Positions 43,803-51,032 of a DNA stretch of 64,000 nucleotides are shown piece after piece; position 1 is the stretch's first letter, and each line of letters starts with the position of its first letter. The stretch lies in NCBI RefSeq assembly GCF_003326795.1, contig NZ_JPWI01000001.1, forward strand, positions 682,001-746,000, given 5' to 3'. The notes beneath the pieces are model-generated. The model searched no databases. It was not told the origin of the DNA and saw only the letters and a program-made list of their open reading frames with translations. This DNA is from Thalassospira profundimaris (GTDB taxonomy: Bacteria > Pseudomonadota > Alphaproteobacteria > Rhodospirillales > Thalassospiraceae). The position numbers and the translations under genes are program-made.

Positions 43803-44423
43803 ATGTCCAAACCGACAGTCGACCGGATGCTTGCCGGGTTTAAAAGCTTCAAGGCGATGTATTACGAACAGCGTCCTGAACGGGTGGAAGATCTGGTCAA
43901 TATGGGTCAGAGGCCGGAAGTTCTGCTGATTGCATGTTCGGATTCTCGTGTCGATCCGGCCATCCTGACCAATGCAGAACCGGGCGAGATGTTTGTGGTG
44001 CGTAACGTCGCAAACCTTGTGCCGCCCTATGAGCCCGATGAAAACTATCACGGCACGTCGGCGGCAATCGAATTCGCGGTTCGTGATCTCAAGGTCAAGG
44101 ATATCGTCATTCTGGGGCATTCGGCCTGTGGTGGTATTCAGGCGCTGGTCGAGCATGGCGAGGCTGGCAAGGTGCCGGAGCGCGACTTTATCGGTGAATG
44201 GGTCAGCATGGCGAAATGCTGCCTGCATCACGGACCGGATGTTGACAAGGTGTCGCGTCATTCGATCCGTAATTCGCTTGAAAACCTGATGACGTTCCCG
44301 TTCATCAAGGAACGGGTCGAGGCCGGCGATCTCAACCTGCATGGTTGGTGGTACGGCATGAAAGAAGGCATCCTGTGGCGTTTCGACGCAAAACAGGACA
44401 AGTTTGTTCAGGGCGAAGAATAA
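43803..44423 (+). CDS. Beta-class carbonic anhydrase
   Basis: A 206-residue zinc enzyme interconverting CO2 and bicarbonate. Zinc ligands are visible: Cys45 with Asp47-Ser-Arg49 in LLIACSDSRVDP, and His106 and Cys109 in ILGHSACGGIQAL. No signal peptide is present, so it is cytoplasmic. AAGGGAA lies 8 nt before the ATG. It is 264 bp downstream of sbtB on the same strand. With SbtA it would convert imported bicarbonate to CO2 or keep internal pools balanced for carboxylases. Length is normal for bacterial members. Confidence 0.95.
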   Translation: MSKPTVDRMLAGFKSFKAMYYEQRPERVEDLVNMGQRPEVLLIACSDSRVDPAILTNAEPGEMFVVRNVANLVPPYEPDENYHGTSAAIEFAVRDLKVKDIVILGHSACGGIQALVEHGEAGKVPERDFIGEWVSMAKCCLHHGPDVDKVSRHSIRNSLENLMTFPFIKERVEAGDLNLHGWWYGMKEGILWRFDAKQDKFVQGEE

Positions 44424-44500
44424 GCCCGGCCTGATCCACGGGATCAAAATCTGATCTGATCGCATGGCCGGTGCATCGCCCAAATGGGAGGAGTGCCGCC

Positions 44501-45634
44501 ATGCGGTTGGAAGAACATCAGATCATGGTGCGCGATACCGCGCGCGAGTTCGCCGAAAATGAACTCAAACCCAATGCCGCAAAATGGGATGCCCATCATA
44601 CCTTCCCGGCCGAGGCCATTGCCGGGCTGGGCGAGCTTGGCTTTCTGGGCATGCTGGTCCCTGATGAATATGGCGGGGCGGGCATGGATCATGTCGCCTA
44701 TGCCCTGGCGCTCGAAGAAATTGCCGCCGGTGACGGGGCCACGTCCACCATCATGTCGGTGCATAATTCGGTCGGCTGTATGCCGATCCTGAAATTCGGT
44801 ACCGAAGAACAGAAACAGAAATTCCTGGTCCCGATGGCGCAGGGCGAAAAGATCGGGGCGTTCTGCCTGACCGAACCGCAGGCCGGATCGGATGCCAGTG
44901 CGCTCAAGACACGTGCCGTGCGTGATGGCAATGACTGGATCATCAACGGATCCAAGCAATTCATCACCTCGGGTTCCGAGGGCGATTTGGCAATAGTCTT
45001 TGCCGTGACTGACCCGGATGCGGGCAAGCGGGGCATTTCGGCCTTTATCGTGCCAACCGACACACCGGGCTATGTGGTGTCACGGGTTGAGGAAAAGCTG
45101 GGCCAAAACGCATCGGATACCTGCCAGATCACCTTTGTCGAATGCCGGGTGCCCGGCGAAAATATGCTGGGTGAAGAAGGGCAGGGCTATAAAATCGCGC
45201 TGGCCAATCTTGAAGGCGGGCGTATCGGTATTGCGGCCCAGTCGGTCGGCATGGCGCGTGCGGCGTTTGAAGCCGCGCGCGATTACGCCAATGAACGCGA
45301 AACATTCGGCAAAAAGATCATCGAACATCAGGCCGTGGCATTCCGTCTTGCCGATATGGCAACCAAGATCGATGCCGCACGGCTTCTGGTCCATCGGGCG
45401 GCCGAGCTGCGCGATGATCACAAACCCTGTCTGACCGAGGCCTGCATGGCCAAGATGTTTGCATCCGAAATCGCCGAGGAAGTCTGCTCGGCCGCGATCC
45501 AGATTCACGGTGGCTATGGCTATCTTAAAGACTTCCCGGTCGAACGTATTTACCGGGATGTGAGGGTTTGTCAGATTTACGAAGGTACATCCGACATTCA
45601 GCGCATGGTGATTGCACGGTCGTTGGCAGATTAA
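44501..45634 (+). CDS. Acyl-CoA dehydrogenase, short/branched-chain type
   Basis: A 377-residue FAD enzyme. The ATG at 44501 follows GGAGGAG by 7 nt. [20 protein letters not shown] and [18 protein letters not shown] are signatures 1 elements, and the catalytic Glu is in [18 protein letters not shown] near the C-terminus, the position used by short- and medium-chain enzymes. Similarity of the first 40 residues ([20 protein letters not shown]) suggests the isobutyryl-/2-methylbutyryl-CoA group of valine and isoleucine breakdown. The gene follows carbonic anhydrase by 78 bp and ends convergent with pspF (35-bp gap). Confidence 0.92.
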   Translation: MRLEEHQIMVRDTAREFAENELKPNAAKWDAHHTFPAEAIAGLGELGFLGMLVPDEYGGAGMDHVAYALALEEIAAGDGATSTIMSVHNSVGCMPILKFGTEEQKQKFLVPMAQGEKIGAFCLTEPQAGSDASALKTRAVRDGNDWIINGSKQFITSGSEGDLAIVFAVTDPDAGKRGISAFIVPTDTPGYVVSRVEEKLGQNASDTCQITFVECRVPGENMLGEEGQGYKIALANLEGGRIGIAAQSVGMARAAFEAARDYANERETFGKKIIEHQAVAFRLADMATKIDAARLLVHRAAELRDDHKPCLTEACMAKMFASEIAEEVCSAAIQIHGGYGYLKDFPVERIYRDVRVCQIYEGTSDIQRMVIARSLAD

Positions 45635-45669
45635 GGGTAGGGCCGCTATCCCGCTGGTCCTTGGTTGGG

Positions 45670-46671
45670 TTACTTTGCGGGTATCAGGTCGTGCTTTTCC
45701 AGTAACCGGCGGAACTGGTGATAGTTCAGATCAAGTGCTTTGGCGGCTTCGGTTTGGTTATTGGCGTTTCTGGCAAGGGCCTGTTTCAGCAGCCTGATTT
45801 CGAATTTGGCGACCTGCGTTTTGAAATCAACATTCGGGTCTGGTTCCGGAAGGTCGATATCTGTTTCGGATGTCGGCGTTTCGCGGTCAGTCTCGGTCCA
45901 GATGCCGTCAAACGGATCAAGGGTGATGGTGGCAAGCGGCGTTTCTTCGTCCTCGGCCAAATAGATGCTGCGTTCGACCGCGTTGCGCAGTTCACGGATA
46001 TTGCCCGGCCAGTCGTAACGCAAAAGCTGTTCGGCGGCAGGACGGGAGAAACCCGCGAAAACCGTGCGGCCAAGGCGTTTGGTCATATCGAGCGCGAACT
46101 GTTCGGCGAGCAATAATATATCATCAGACCTTTGGCGGAGCGGTGGTACGGCGATGACGTCAAAGGCCAGACGATCAAGCAGATCGGCGCGGAACTTCCC
46201 GGTTTTGGCCAGTTCGCGCAGATTTTCATTTGTCACACCAATGACCCTTGTGTCGACATCAATGACGTCTGATCCGCCAACACGTTCGATCTCGCCATAT
46301 TCGACAACCCGCAGAAGCTTTTCCTGAACCACCGGGCTGGCAGTGGCGATTTCATCAAGAATGATGGTGCCGCCGTGCGCGCGTTCAAAGCGCCCGATAT
46401 GGCGTTTGGTTGCTCCTGTAAAGGCCCCGGCTTCGTGACCAAACAATTCGGTATCAAGCAGGGTCTCGGACAGGGCGGCGCAATTGACCTTGACCAGCGG
46501 GCCGCCCCAGCGACGTGACAGGTAATGCAGGCGGGCCGCTATCAGTTCCTTGCCCGAGCCGCGTTCGCCAATAACAAGGCATGGCCGGTCAATCGGCGCC
46601 AGACGCGAAACATGTTCAAGGGCCGCCAGGAAAACGGGGTCTTCGCCCAGAATGGGTTGCAAATTATCCAT
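45670..46671 (-). CDS. pspF: Phage shock protein operon activator PspF (sigma-54 enhancer-binding)
   Basis: A 333-residue AAA+ activator. Walker A GERGSGK is at 35-41, the sigma-54 contact loop GAFTGA at 82-87 and Walker B ILDE at 104-107. The C-terminal helix-turn-helix is NNQTEAAKALDLNYHQFRRL. It has no N-terminal receiver or sensor domain, as expected for PspF, whose activity is restrained by PspA. A Glu/Asp/Pro linker of about 35 residues sits before the DNA-binding part. It is divergent from pspA, and a sigma-54 promoter faces pspA in the gap. Confidence 0.95.
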   Translation of the reverse strand: MDNLQPILGEDPVFLAALEHVSRLAPIDRPCLVIGERGSGKELIAARLHYLSRRWGGPLVKVNCAALSETLLDTELFGHEAGAFTGATKRHIGRFERAHGGTIILDEIATASPVVQEKLLRVVEYGEIERVGGSDVIDVDTRVIGVTNENLRELAKTGKFRADLLDRLAFDVIAVPPLRQRSDDILLLAEQFALDMTKRLGRTVFAGFSRPAAEQLLRYDWPGNIRELRNAVERSIYLAEDEETPLATITLDPFDGIWTETDRETPTSETDIDLPEPDPNVDFKTQVAKFEIRLLKQALARNANNQTEAAKALDLNYHQFRRLLEKHDLIPAK

Positions 46672-46772
46672 TTCGCGAAAAACGTTATCGAAAAACGCTA
46701 TTAATGTCGCGATAAAAGTAATATTCCAAAGCGAGGAATTTGTAAGTTATTGATTTTAATGCATTTCAAAAC

Positions 46773-46787
46773 TGGCACGGCTTTTGA
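46773..46787 (+). promoter_or_regulatory. Sigma-54 promoter of pspABC
   Basis: TGGCACG-GCTT-TTGA has the invariant GG at -24 and a 12-bp step to G in the -12 element (usual TTGC, here TTGA). It faces pspA, 53 bp upstream of the ATG, and PspF is encoded next door. Confidence 0.85.
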
Positions 46788-46839
46788 AATAGAGAGAACA
46801 GAATTTTTGCGTCCCCCGATTAATCAAGGAGATCAGACA

Positions 46840-47505
46840 ATGGGCGTGTTTTCGCGTTTGTCCGATATCGTAAATGCCAACATCAACGCGCTTCTGGATC
46901 GTGCCGAAGATCCGGAGAAAATGGTGCGCCTGATGATTCAGGAAATGGAAGATACCCTGGTCGAAGTTCGTTCGGCTGCGGTCAAGGCGATTGCTGACAA
47001 GAAAGAAGTTGAGCGCAAGCTCAAGAAGCTTCATGACGGTCAGGTTGAATGGGACACCAAGGCAGAGTTTGCGGTGTCCAAGGGCCGTGATGATCTTGCC
47101 AAGGGGGCACTGATGGCGCGCCGTCGTCTGGCCGATCAGAGCCTTGTTCTTGAGCGCGAGCTTGAAGTGATTGAAGAGACCCTTGGCAAATTTGACGAGG
47201 ATCTGAACAAGCTGCAGAACAAGCTGAATGAAGCCAAGGGCAAGCAGCGTACGGTCGAAATCCGCATGCAGACGGCCGAAAAGCGTGTAAAAATGAAAGA
47301 GAAGCTTCATTCCGGTCAGATCGACGAGGCCCTGCTGCGCTATGAGCAGATGGAACGCCGGATTGACGAGCTTGAAGCAAGTGCAGACTCCTGGGACCTT
47401 GGTCGCGGGCAGAGCCTTGAAGAACAGTTCGAAGACCTTGAGGCCGAGCTCGGGATCGAGGATGATCTCAAGGAACTCAAGGCACGTGTGAAGAAAGATA
47501 AATAA
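46840..47505 (+). CDS. pspA: Phage shock protein A (PspA/Vipp1 family)
   Basis: A 221-residue peripheral membrane protein, almost wholly coiled coil. MGVFSRLSDIVNANINALLD is the amphipathic first helix and AEDPEKMVRLMIQEMEDTLVE the conserved start of helix 2. PspA binds stressed inner membranes, oligomerises and holds PspF inactive in the absence of stress. AAGGAG precedes the ATG by 10 nt; an earlier in-frame start is not conserved. It is first in pspABC and controlled by the sigma-54 promoter. Confidence 0.97.
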   Translation: MGVFSRLSDIVNANINALLDRAEDPEKMVRLMIQEMEDTLVEVRSAAVKAIADKKEVERKLKKLHDGQVEWDTKAEFAVSKGRDDLAKGALMARRRLADQSLVLERELEVIEETLGKFDEDLNKLQNKLNEAKGKQRTVEIRMQTAEKRVKMKEKLHSGQIDEALLRYEQMERRIDELEASADSWDLGRGQSLEEQFEDLEAELGIEDDLKELKARVKKDK

Positions 47506-47560
47506 TCATCGGTTTATGTGTTTCGGCGCATAAGCCAGCACCAGGAAAAAGCTGTCAGAT

Positions 47561-47809
47561 ATGTGGGCGATTGCCGTACCCTTGATTGTATTCGTTGCCG
47601 TTGTTGGCCCGGTCTGGGTGGTGTTTCATTACATCACGGTCTGGAAGCGGATTAAGGCAGAGCAGCGCGCACAAAGCCCGGAACAGATTGCCCGTGAACA
47701 GGAAATGGTAGCGGGGCTCAAAAAACGGGCAGAGAAGCTTGAATCCCGTGTCGAAACACTTGAACGCCTGTTAGATGCCGAGGTTGCCGAATGGAGGAAC
47801 AGGATATGA
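47561..47809 (+). CDS. pspB: Envelope stress response membrane protein PspB
   Basis: An 82-residue protein with one N-terminal helix (residues about 3-25, IAVPLIVFVAVVGPVWVVFHY) followed by a cytosolic amphipathic coiled coil (LKKRAEKLESRVETLERLLD). Size and order equal PspB, which with PspC senses envelope damage and releases PspF from PspA. The stop codon overlaps the next gene's start (ATGA). AGGAAA lies somewhat far upstream of the ATG. Confidence 0.92.
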   Translation: MWAIAVPLIVFVAVVGPVWVVFHYITVWKRIKAEQRAQSPEQIAREQEMVAGLKKRAEKLESRVETLERLLDAEVAEWRNRI

Positions 47810-48378
47810 CTGCCCAGCAAGCTGCTGCCGGAAACGGATTTGAGCGCGGTCACAAGAAGCGCTCGCATGGTGGATGCCGGTTCGCAAACCACAGTCACGA
47901 AGGCAAAAAGTGTCATGGCGTGATCGGCCGTACCACACGGGGAATTTCCGAAGCATTTGGTATTCCGCGCAAGGGTGTTCTGGCTGCGTTTATTCTGATC
48001 CTGATTTTCAGTTTCCCGGTTGGTTTGCTGTTGTTTGGCCTTGCGTGGGCCTATGTGCATCACCCGGAATGGTTTGACGGATTGCGCGGCAAGTTGCGCG
48101 GGTCATCGCGCCGTTATCAGGCACAAGCCCGTGCGACCAAAGGCGAGGACGTAAATGACAATCCGACTGTGGGTGTTGATTACGAAGAAAGCTGGATGGA
48201 AGAACTGCGCGCGCAGTTTGATGATCTGGAACGTCGCACCGGTTCGATGGAGGGGTTTGTGGCGTCTGGCGATTATGACGTCGCCTCTGAACTGGCAAAG
48301 ATGAAAAAGGATGATGCATCGGAAGCGGCCAAAAAGGACGATGATGATGCAGATAAACCCGACGTACCAAGGGCCTGA
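47806..48378 (+). CDS. pspC: PspC-domain envelope stress protein
   Basis: A 190-residue membrane protein. The ATG at 47806 overlaps the pspB stop, with AGGAACAGG upstream; an ATG at 47791 is too early. HGVIGRTTRGISEAFGIPRK followed by a hydrophobic helix (GVLAAFILILIFSFPVGLLL) is the PspC domain. The N-terminal 35 residues hold a Cys/His cluster (HGGCRFANHSHEGKKCHG) that may bind metal, unusual for PspC. The cytosolic tail has a short coiled coil (EELRAQFDDLERRTGSMEGF) and a Lys/Asp-rich end. It acts with PspB as the stress sensor. Confidence 0.88.
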   Translation: MTAQQAAAGNGFERGHKKRSHGGCRFANHSHEGKKCHGVIGRTTRGISEAFGIPRKGVLAAFILILIFSFPVGLLLFGLAWAYVHHPEWFDGLRGKLRGSSRRYQAQARATKGEDVNDNPTVGVDYEESWMEELRAQFDDLERRTGSMEGFVASGDYDVASELAKMKKDDASEAAKKDDDDADKPDVPRA

Positions 48379-48403
48379 TCCCTTGTTCTGAAGGTTCAAA
48401 AGA

Positions 48404-48519
48404 TTGACGGCGGTTTCAGCTTTCCCCAATCCCCCCTCGCGTCAGGGTTTCGACCCTAACGGTATGAAATCGCCGTCAAACAGAAAACCGGATCACTTGT
48501 GTGGTCCGGTTTTTCTTTT
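48404..48519 (+). ncRNA. Possible small RNA or structured 3' region with intrinsic terminator
   Basis: An outer stem, TTGACGGCGGTTTCA (48404-48418) with TGAAATCGCCGTCAA (48465-48479), pairs over 15 bp with one G-A mismatch. Inside is AGGGT-TTCG-ACCCT, a hairpin with a UUCG loop. Four nucleotides later AAAACCGGATCAC / GTGGTCCGGTTTT (48484-48496, 48501-48513) with a TTGT loop and a TCTTTT tail forms a strong rho-independent terminator. It could simply end the psp operon, but the extra branched structure before the terminator resembles a stand-alone or 3'-derived small RNA. No family was recognised. Confidence 0.55.
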
Positions 48520-48642
48520 ATTTGCAGTTCGTTGCGGAAAATTCCCCAAATAGCGTTTATCGCTATACCTAATTTAAAGGTTTTCCCGGCAAAGTCGGGA
48601 AAAATGCCCATATATTCGGGCGTGGCTTTTGGGGAATTGCAC

Positions 48643-50019
48643 ATGGCGACCATGATCGAGCATCCGGGAGAACAGGATTTTCTGCACAGACTGGTGCTGG
48701 ATAATCCATGGTGGGATGGTGTGACCGATGATCTGGTGCAGGGACTTCCGCAGCGCGCCTTTTTCAAGCGGTTCTGGTTGGCGCTTGAAAAGCATGACGG
48801 GCAAAAGGCCGTGGTTCTGACCGGCCCGCGCGGGGTTGGAAAAACCGTGATGATGCGTCAGGCAGTGGCGGCCCTTTTGAATGCCGACACCCCGCGCCGT
48901 CATGTTTGCTATATCTCGCTTGAACATCCGCTGTTTCTTGAAATTGATCTGCCGCGTCTGCCAAAGCTTTTGCGATCCATGCGCGGGATTTCGGCCGATC
49001 ATCCATTATGGCTGTTTATTGACGAGGTGTCCTATCAGCGCGATTGGGAAGATCGCCTTGCGCGCCTTATTGTCGCTGATCCGATGTTGCGCGTTGTTGC
49101 GGTCAGTGCGCTGGCACCCGGTGCAGGCAGTGCCGGACATATTCAAAGCCTGTTTTTGCCGCCCTTCAGTTTTGCCGAATATCTTGAACAAAAGGGCATT
49201 GCGCCCAGCGATGTTTTGCCCGAAACGCCCAATGTCGGGCGCTATACTGCCGATGTGCCAGACGGGCTTATCGCGCTTAATGACCTGTTTGAAGATTACA
49301 TCAATGAAGGCGGCTTCCACGATGCCAATGGCGAAGCCGGGGCCATTCACCGATCGCTTCATTCCGATTTGCCCGGGCTGCATGGCATTTCAAGCCCGTC
49401 GGACCTGCATCGGCTTTTTGCGCTTTTGGCTTATAATACCGGGTCGGAATTTTCGATCGAGACATTGGCGCGTGAGCTTGATATCGCGAAAAACACGTTG
49501 CGCCGCTACCTTGAATATCTTGAAAGTGCCTGGCTGGTCCGGCGCCTTGAACGGGTGGACCAGGATGCCAAACCGTTCCAGCGTGCGGTGGCGTTCAAGG
49601 TCCATCTGATCCATCCGGGATTGCGCAGTGGCCTGATTGGCGGACGGGCATCCGATAGTGCAACCATTACCCGGCTGGCCGAAACCGCAATCCAGACCCA
49701 GTTTTTGACATCCAGTGTCGGGATGGAAAGCCTTTATTACGCGCGCTGGGGCCATTACGAGGTGCCATTTGTGTTCCTTGATCGCCGGTCGGGAACGCCG
49801 CTTTTTGCCTATCATTGCCTGTGGCGCGATGAGGCAATCAGGAAGCCCAAGGAAATCCGTGCACTGGTGAATTTCCGGGGCAGCCATCCCTTGCCGTTGG
49901 GCGCGTTTGTTCTGACCAAGGCGCAATGGCACGGGGGCAAGCTTGGCGGGGTGCCGATGCGCTTTGAGCCCGCCAGTGTGCTTGCGCTGCGGATCGGGCT
50001 TGAATTCTCGCAGCTTTGA
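48643..50019 (+). CDS. AAA-family ATPase with degraded DUF4143-like C-terminus
   Basis: A 458-residue protein. Walker A is GPRGVGKT at 61-68, and FIDEVSYQRDWEDRL at about 125 is Walker B with the following DWE-type motif of AAA_14 ATPases. A winged-helix segment (TLARELDIAKNTLRRYLEYL) and a DUF4143-like end follow. In that end the usual E...D and ExK nuclease-like residues look replaced: HYEVPFVFLDRR and PLFAYHCLW. It is therefore unlikely to cut DNA. The ATG at 48643 has GGGGAA 8 nt upstream. It heads a four-gene set with a secreted EndoU protein; its job is unknown. Confidence 0.85.
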   Translation: MATMIEHPGEQDFLHRLVLDNPWWDGVTDDLVQGLPQRAFFKRFWLALEKHDGQKAVVLTGPRGVGKTVMMRQAVAALLNADTPRRHVCYISLEHPLFLEIDLPRLPKLLRSMRGISADHPLWLFIDEVSYQRDWEDRLARLIVADPMLRVVAVSALAPGAGSAGHIQSLFLPPFSFAEYLEQKGIAPSDVLPETPNVGRYTADVPDGLIALNDLFEDYINEGGFHDANGEAGAIHRSLHSDLPGLHGISSPSDLHRLFALLAYNTGSEFSIETLARELDIAKNTLRRYLEYLESAWLVRRLERVDQDAKPFQRAVAFKVHLIHPGLRSGLIGGRASDSATITRLAETAIQTQFLTSSVGMESLYYARWGHYEVPFVFLDRRSGTPLFAYHCLWRDEAIRKPKEIRALVNFRGSHPLPLGAFVLTKAQWHGGKLGGVPMRFEPASVLALRIGLEFSQL

Positions 50020-50051
50020 AAAGGCATTTAACCGGGCGAGGGGCTGTTACC

Positions 50052-50615
50052 ATGCTGATTTCAGGTCGCCAGATCACGGGTTTGATGATGGCCATGCTGT
50101 TTCTGGTCATCTTGCAAGATGGTGCCGGGGCAGGGCAGCTTTGCCCGAGCAATCCGCACTGGAGCAAGACGGACCCGGCGATCAATCTTGATCATGTGTT
50201 TTGCGGCGAAGTGAAATCAAACGGCAAGGCGTCGGGGTTTCATGCGCGGCCAAACGGGATCAATCCCCCCTCGATTACCGGGATCGAGATCACCCAGCCT
50301 GCCAATGACAATGGCATCTATGCCGGGATGGTCCGTTTTGCCAGTCTGTCCGGCCGCGAGCCGGTTAAATTTTCCAGCATCTTTCCCGATAGCTGTTCGC
50401 ACGATCAGATCGTGACATCGATCCTGCATGCCCATGCCAATCGTATGGATTGTCCGGCCGGATCGCCCGGCTGGTGGCAATGTGGCCCGAACCGCCCGGA
50501 CACAAACGGGGCGCATGAGATTTTCTGTGTCGGGGATGATCCCGACCAGACATTCACGATTGCCATAGGGTTGCTGCGCGATGGCCGGATCAACACGGCC
50601 TTTCCGTTGCGGTAG
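50052..50615 (+). CDS. Secreted EndoU-type nuclease domain protein
   Basis: A 187-residue protein with a signal peptide (residues 1-28). INLDHVFCGEVKSNGKASGF followed by His-Ala-Arg-Pro matches the bacterial EndoU core, with His48 and His64 in the expected catalytic places; FSSIFPDSCSHDQIVTSILH and the C-terminal GRINTAFPLR follow the order seen in related proteins. Six Cys remain after the signal, suggesting disulfides in the periplasm or outside. EndoU enzymes are metal-aided RNases used in polymorphic toxins and in housekeeping. GAGGGG lies 8 nt before the ATG. Lying 32 nt after the ATPase and 20 nt before a small acidic gene, it may be toxin-like, but no toxin delivery domain is attached. 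Confidence 0.78.
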   Translation: MLISGRQITGLMMAMLFLVILQDGAGAGQLCPSNPHWSKTDPAINLDHVFCGEVKSNGKASGFHARPNGINPPSITGIEITQPANDNGIYAGMVRFASLSGREPVKFSSIFPDSCSHDQIVTSILHAHANRMDCPAGSPGWWQCGPNRPDTNGAHEIFCVGDDPDQTFTIAIGLLRDGRINTAFPLR

Positions 50616-50635
50616 GGGCGACAGGGGATCAAAGG

Positions 50636-50992
50636 ATGAGCACACAAAACGACCGTTTGCCGATGCCAATGGTGCCCGACTGGCCGGGGCGCAAGGCCGG
50701 TGATGCCGGTCATGACCGGATTGCCGCATTGATCGTGCTTGATATCCAGAATGCGCCGCAATGGGCAAGGCGGGTGCTTGGCGAGGTCGAAGACGTGATG
50801 TCGGGCGCGTCAAGTGGTTGGGAAATGGCGATGAATGCCCATATCCTCACTGTGGGTAAAACCCGTTGCGAGATCGCCGCAAGCCATGACGGGCCAGAAG
50901 AAGGCGAATGCGAAGACAGTATTTCGGTGCAAACCGGGGATTTGAAAGCCGCCCTTGTGGCATGGATTGCAAAGATGGATCGGGATGCTTAG
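50636..50992 (+). CDS. Small acidic protein, possible immunity or YacL-like
   Basis: A 118-residue cytosolic protein without signal peptide. An AAAGG and GGGGATC region precedes the ATG. The second half (VLGEVEDVMSGASSGWEMAM, then HILTVGKTRCEIAASHDGPE and VQTGDLKAALVAWIAKM) resembles by eye the UPF0231/YacL-type fold: helix, W-containing turn, strand pair, acidic loop, helix. Position directly behind a secreted nuclease is that of an immunity protein, but a cytosolic inhibitor fits best if the nuclease acts on or re-enters cells. Function is unproven. Confidence 0.6.
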   Translation: MSTQNDRLPMPMVPDWPGRKAGDAGHDRIAALIVLDIQNAPQWARRVLGEVEDVMSGASSGWEMAMNAHILTVGKTRCEIAASHDGPEEGECEDSISVQTGDLKAALVAWIAKMDRDA

Positions 50993-51032
50993 AGCGATAG
51001 GGCGAATGAGAGGGATCAAGGGGACCGGGCAT

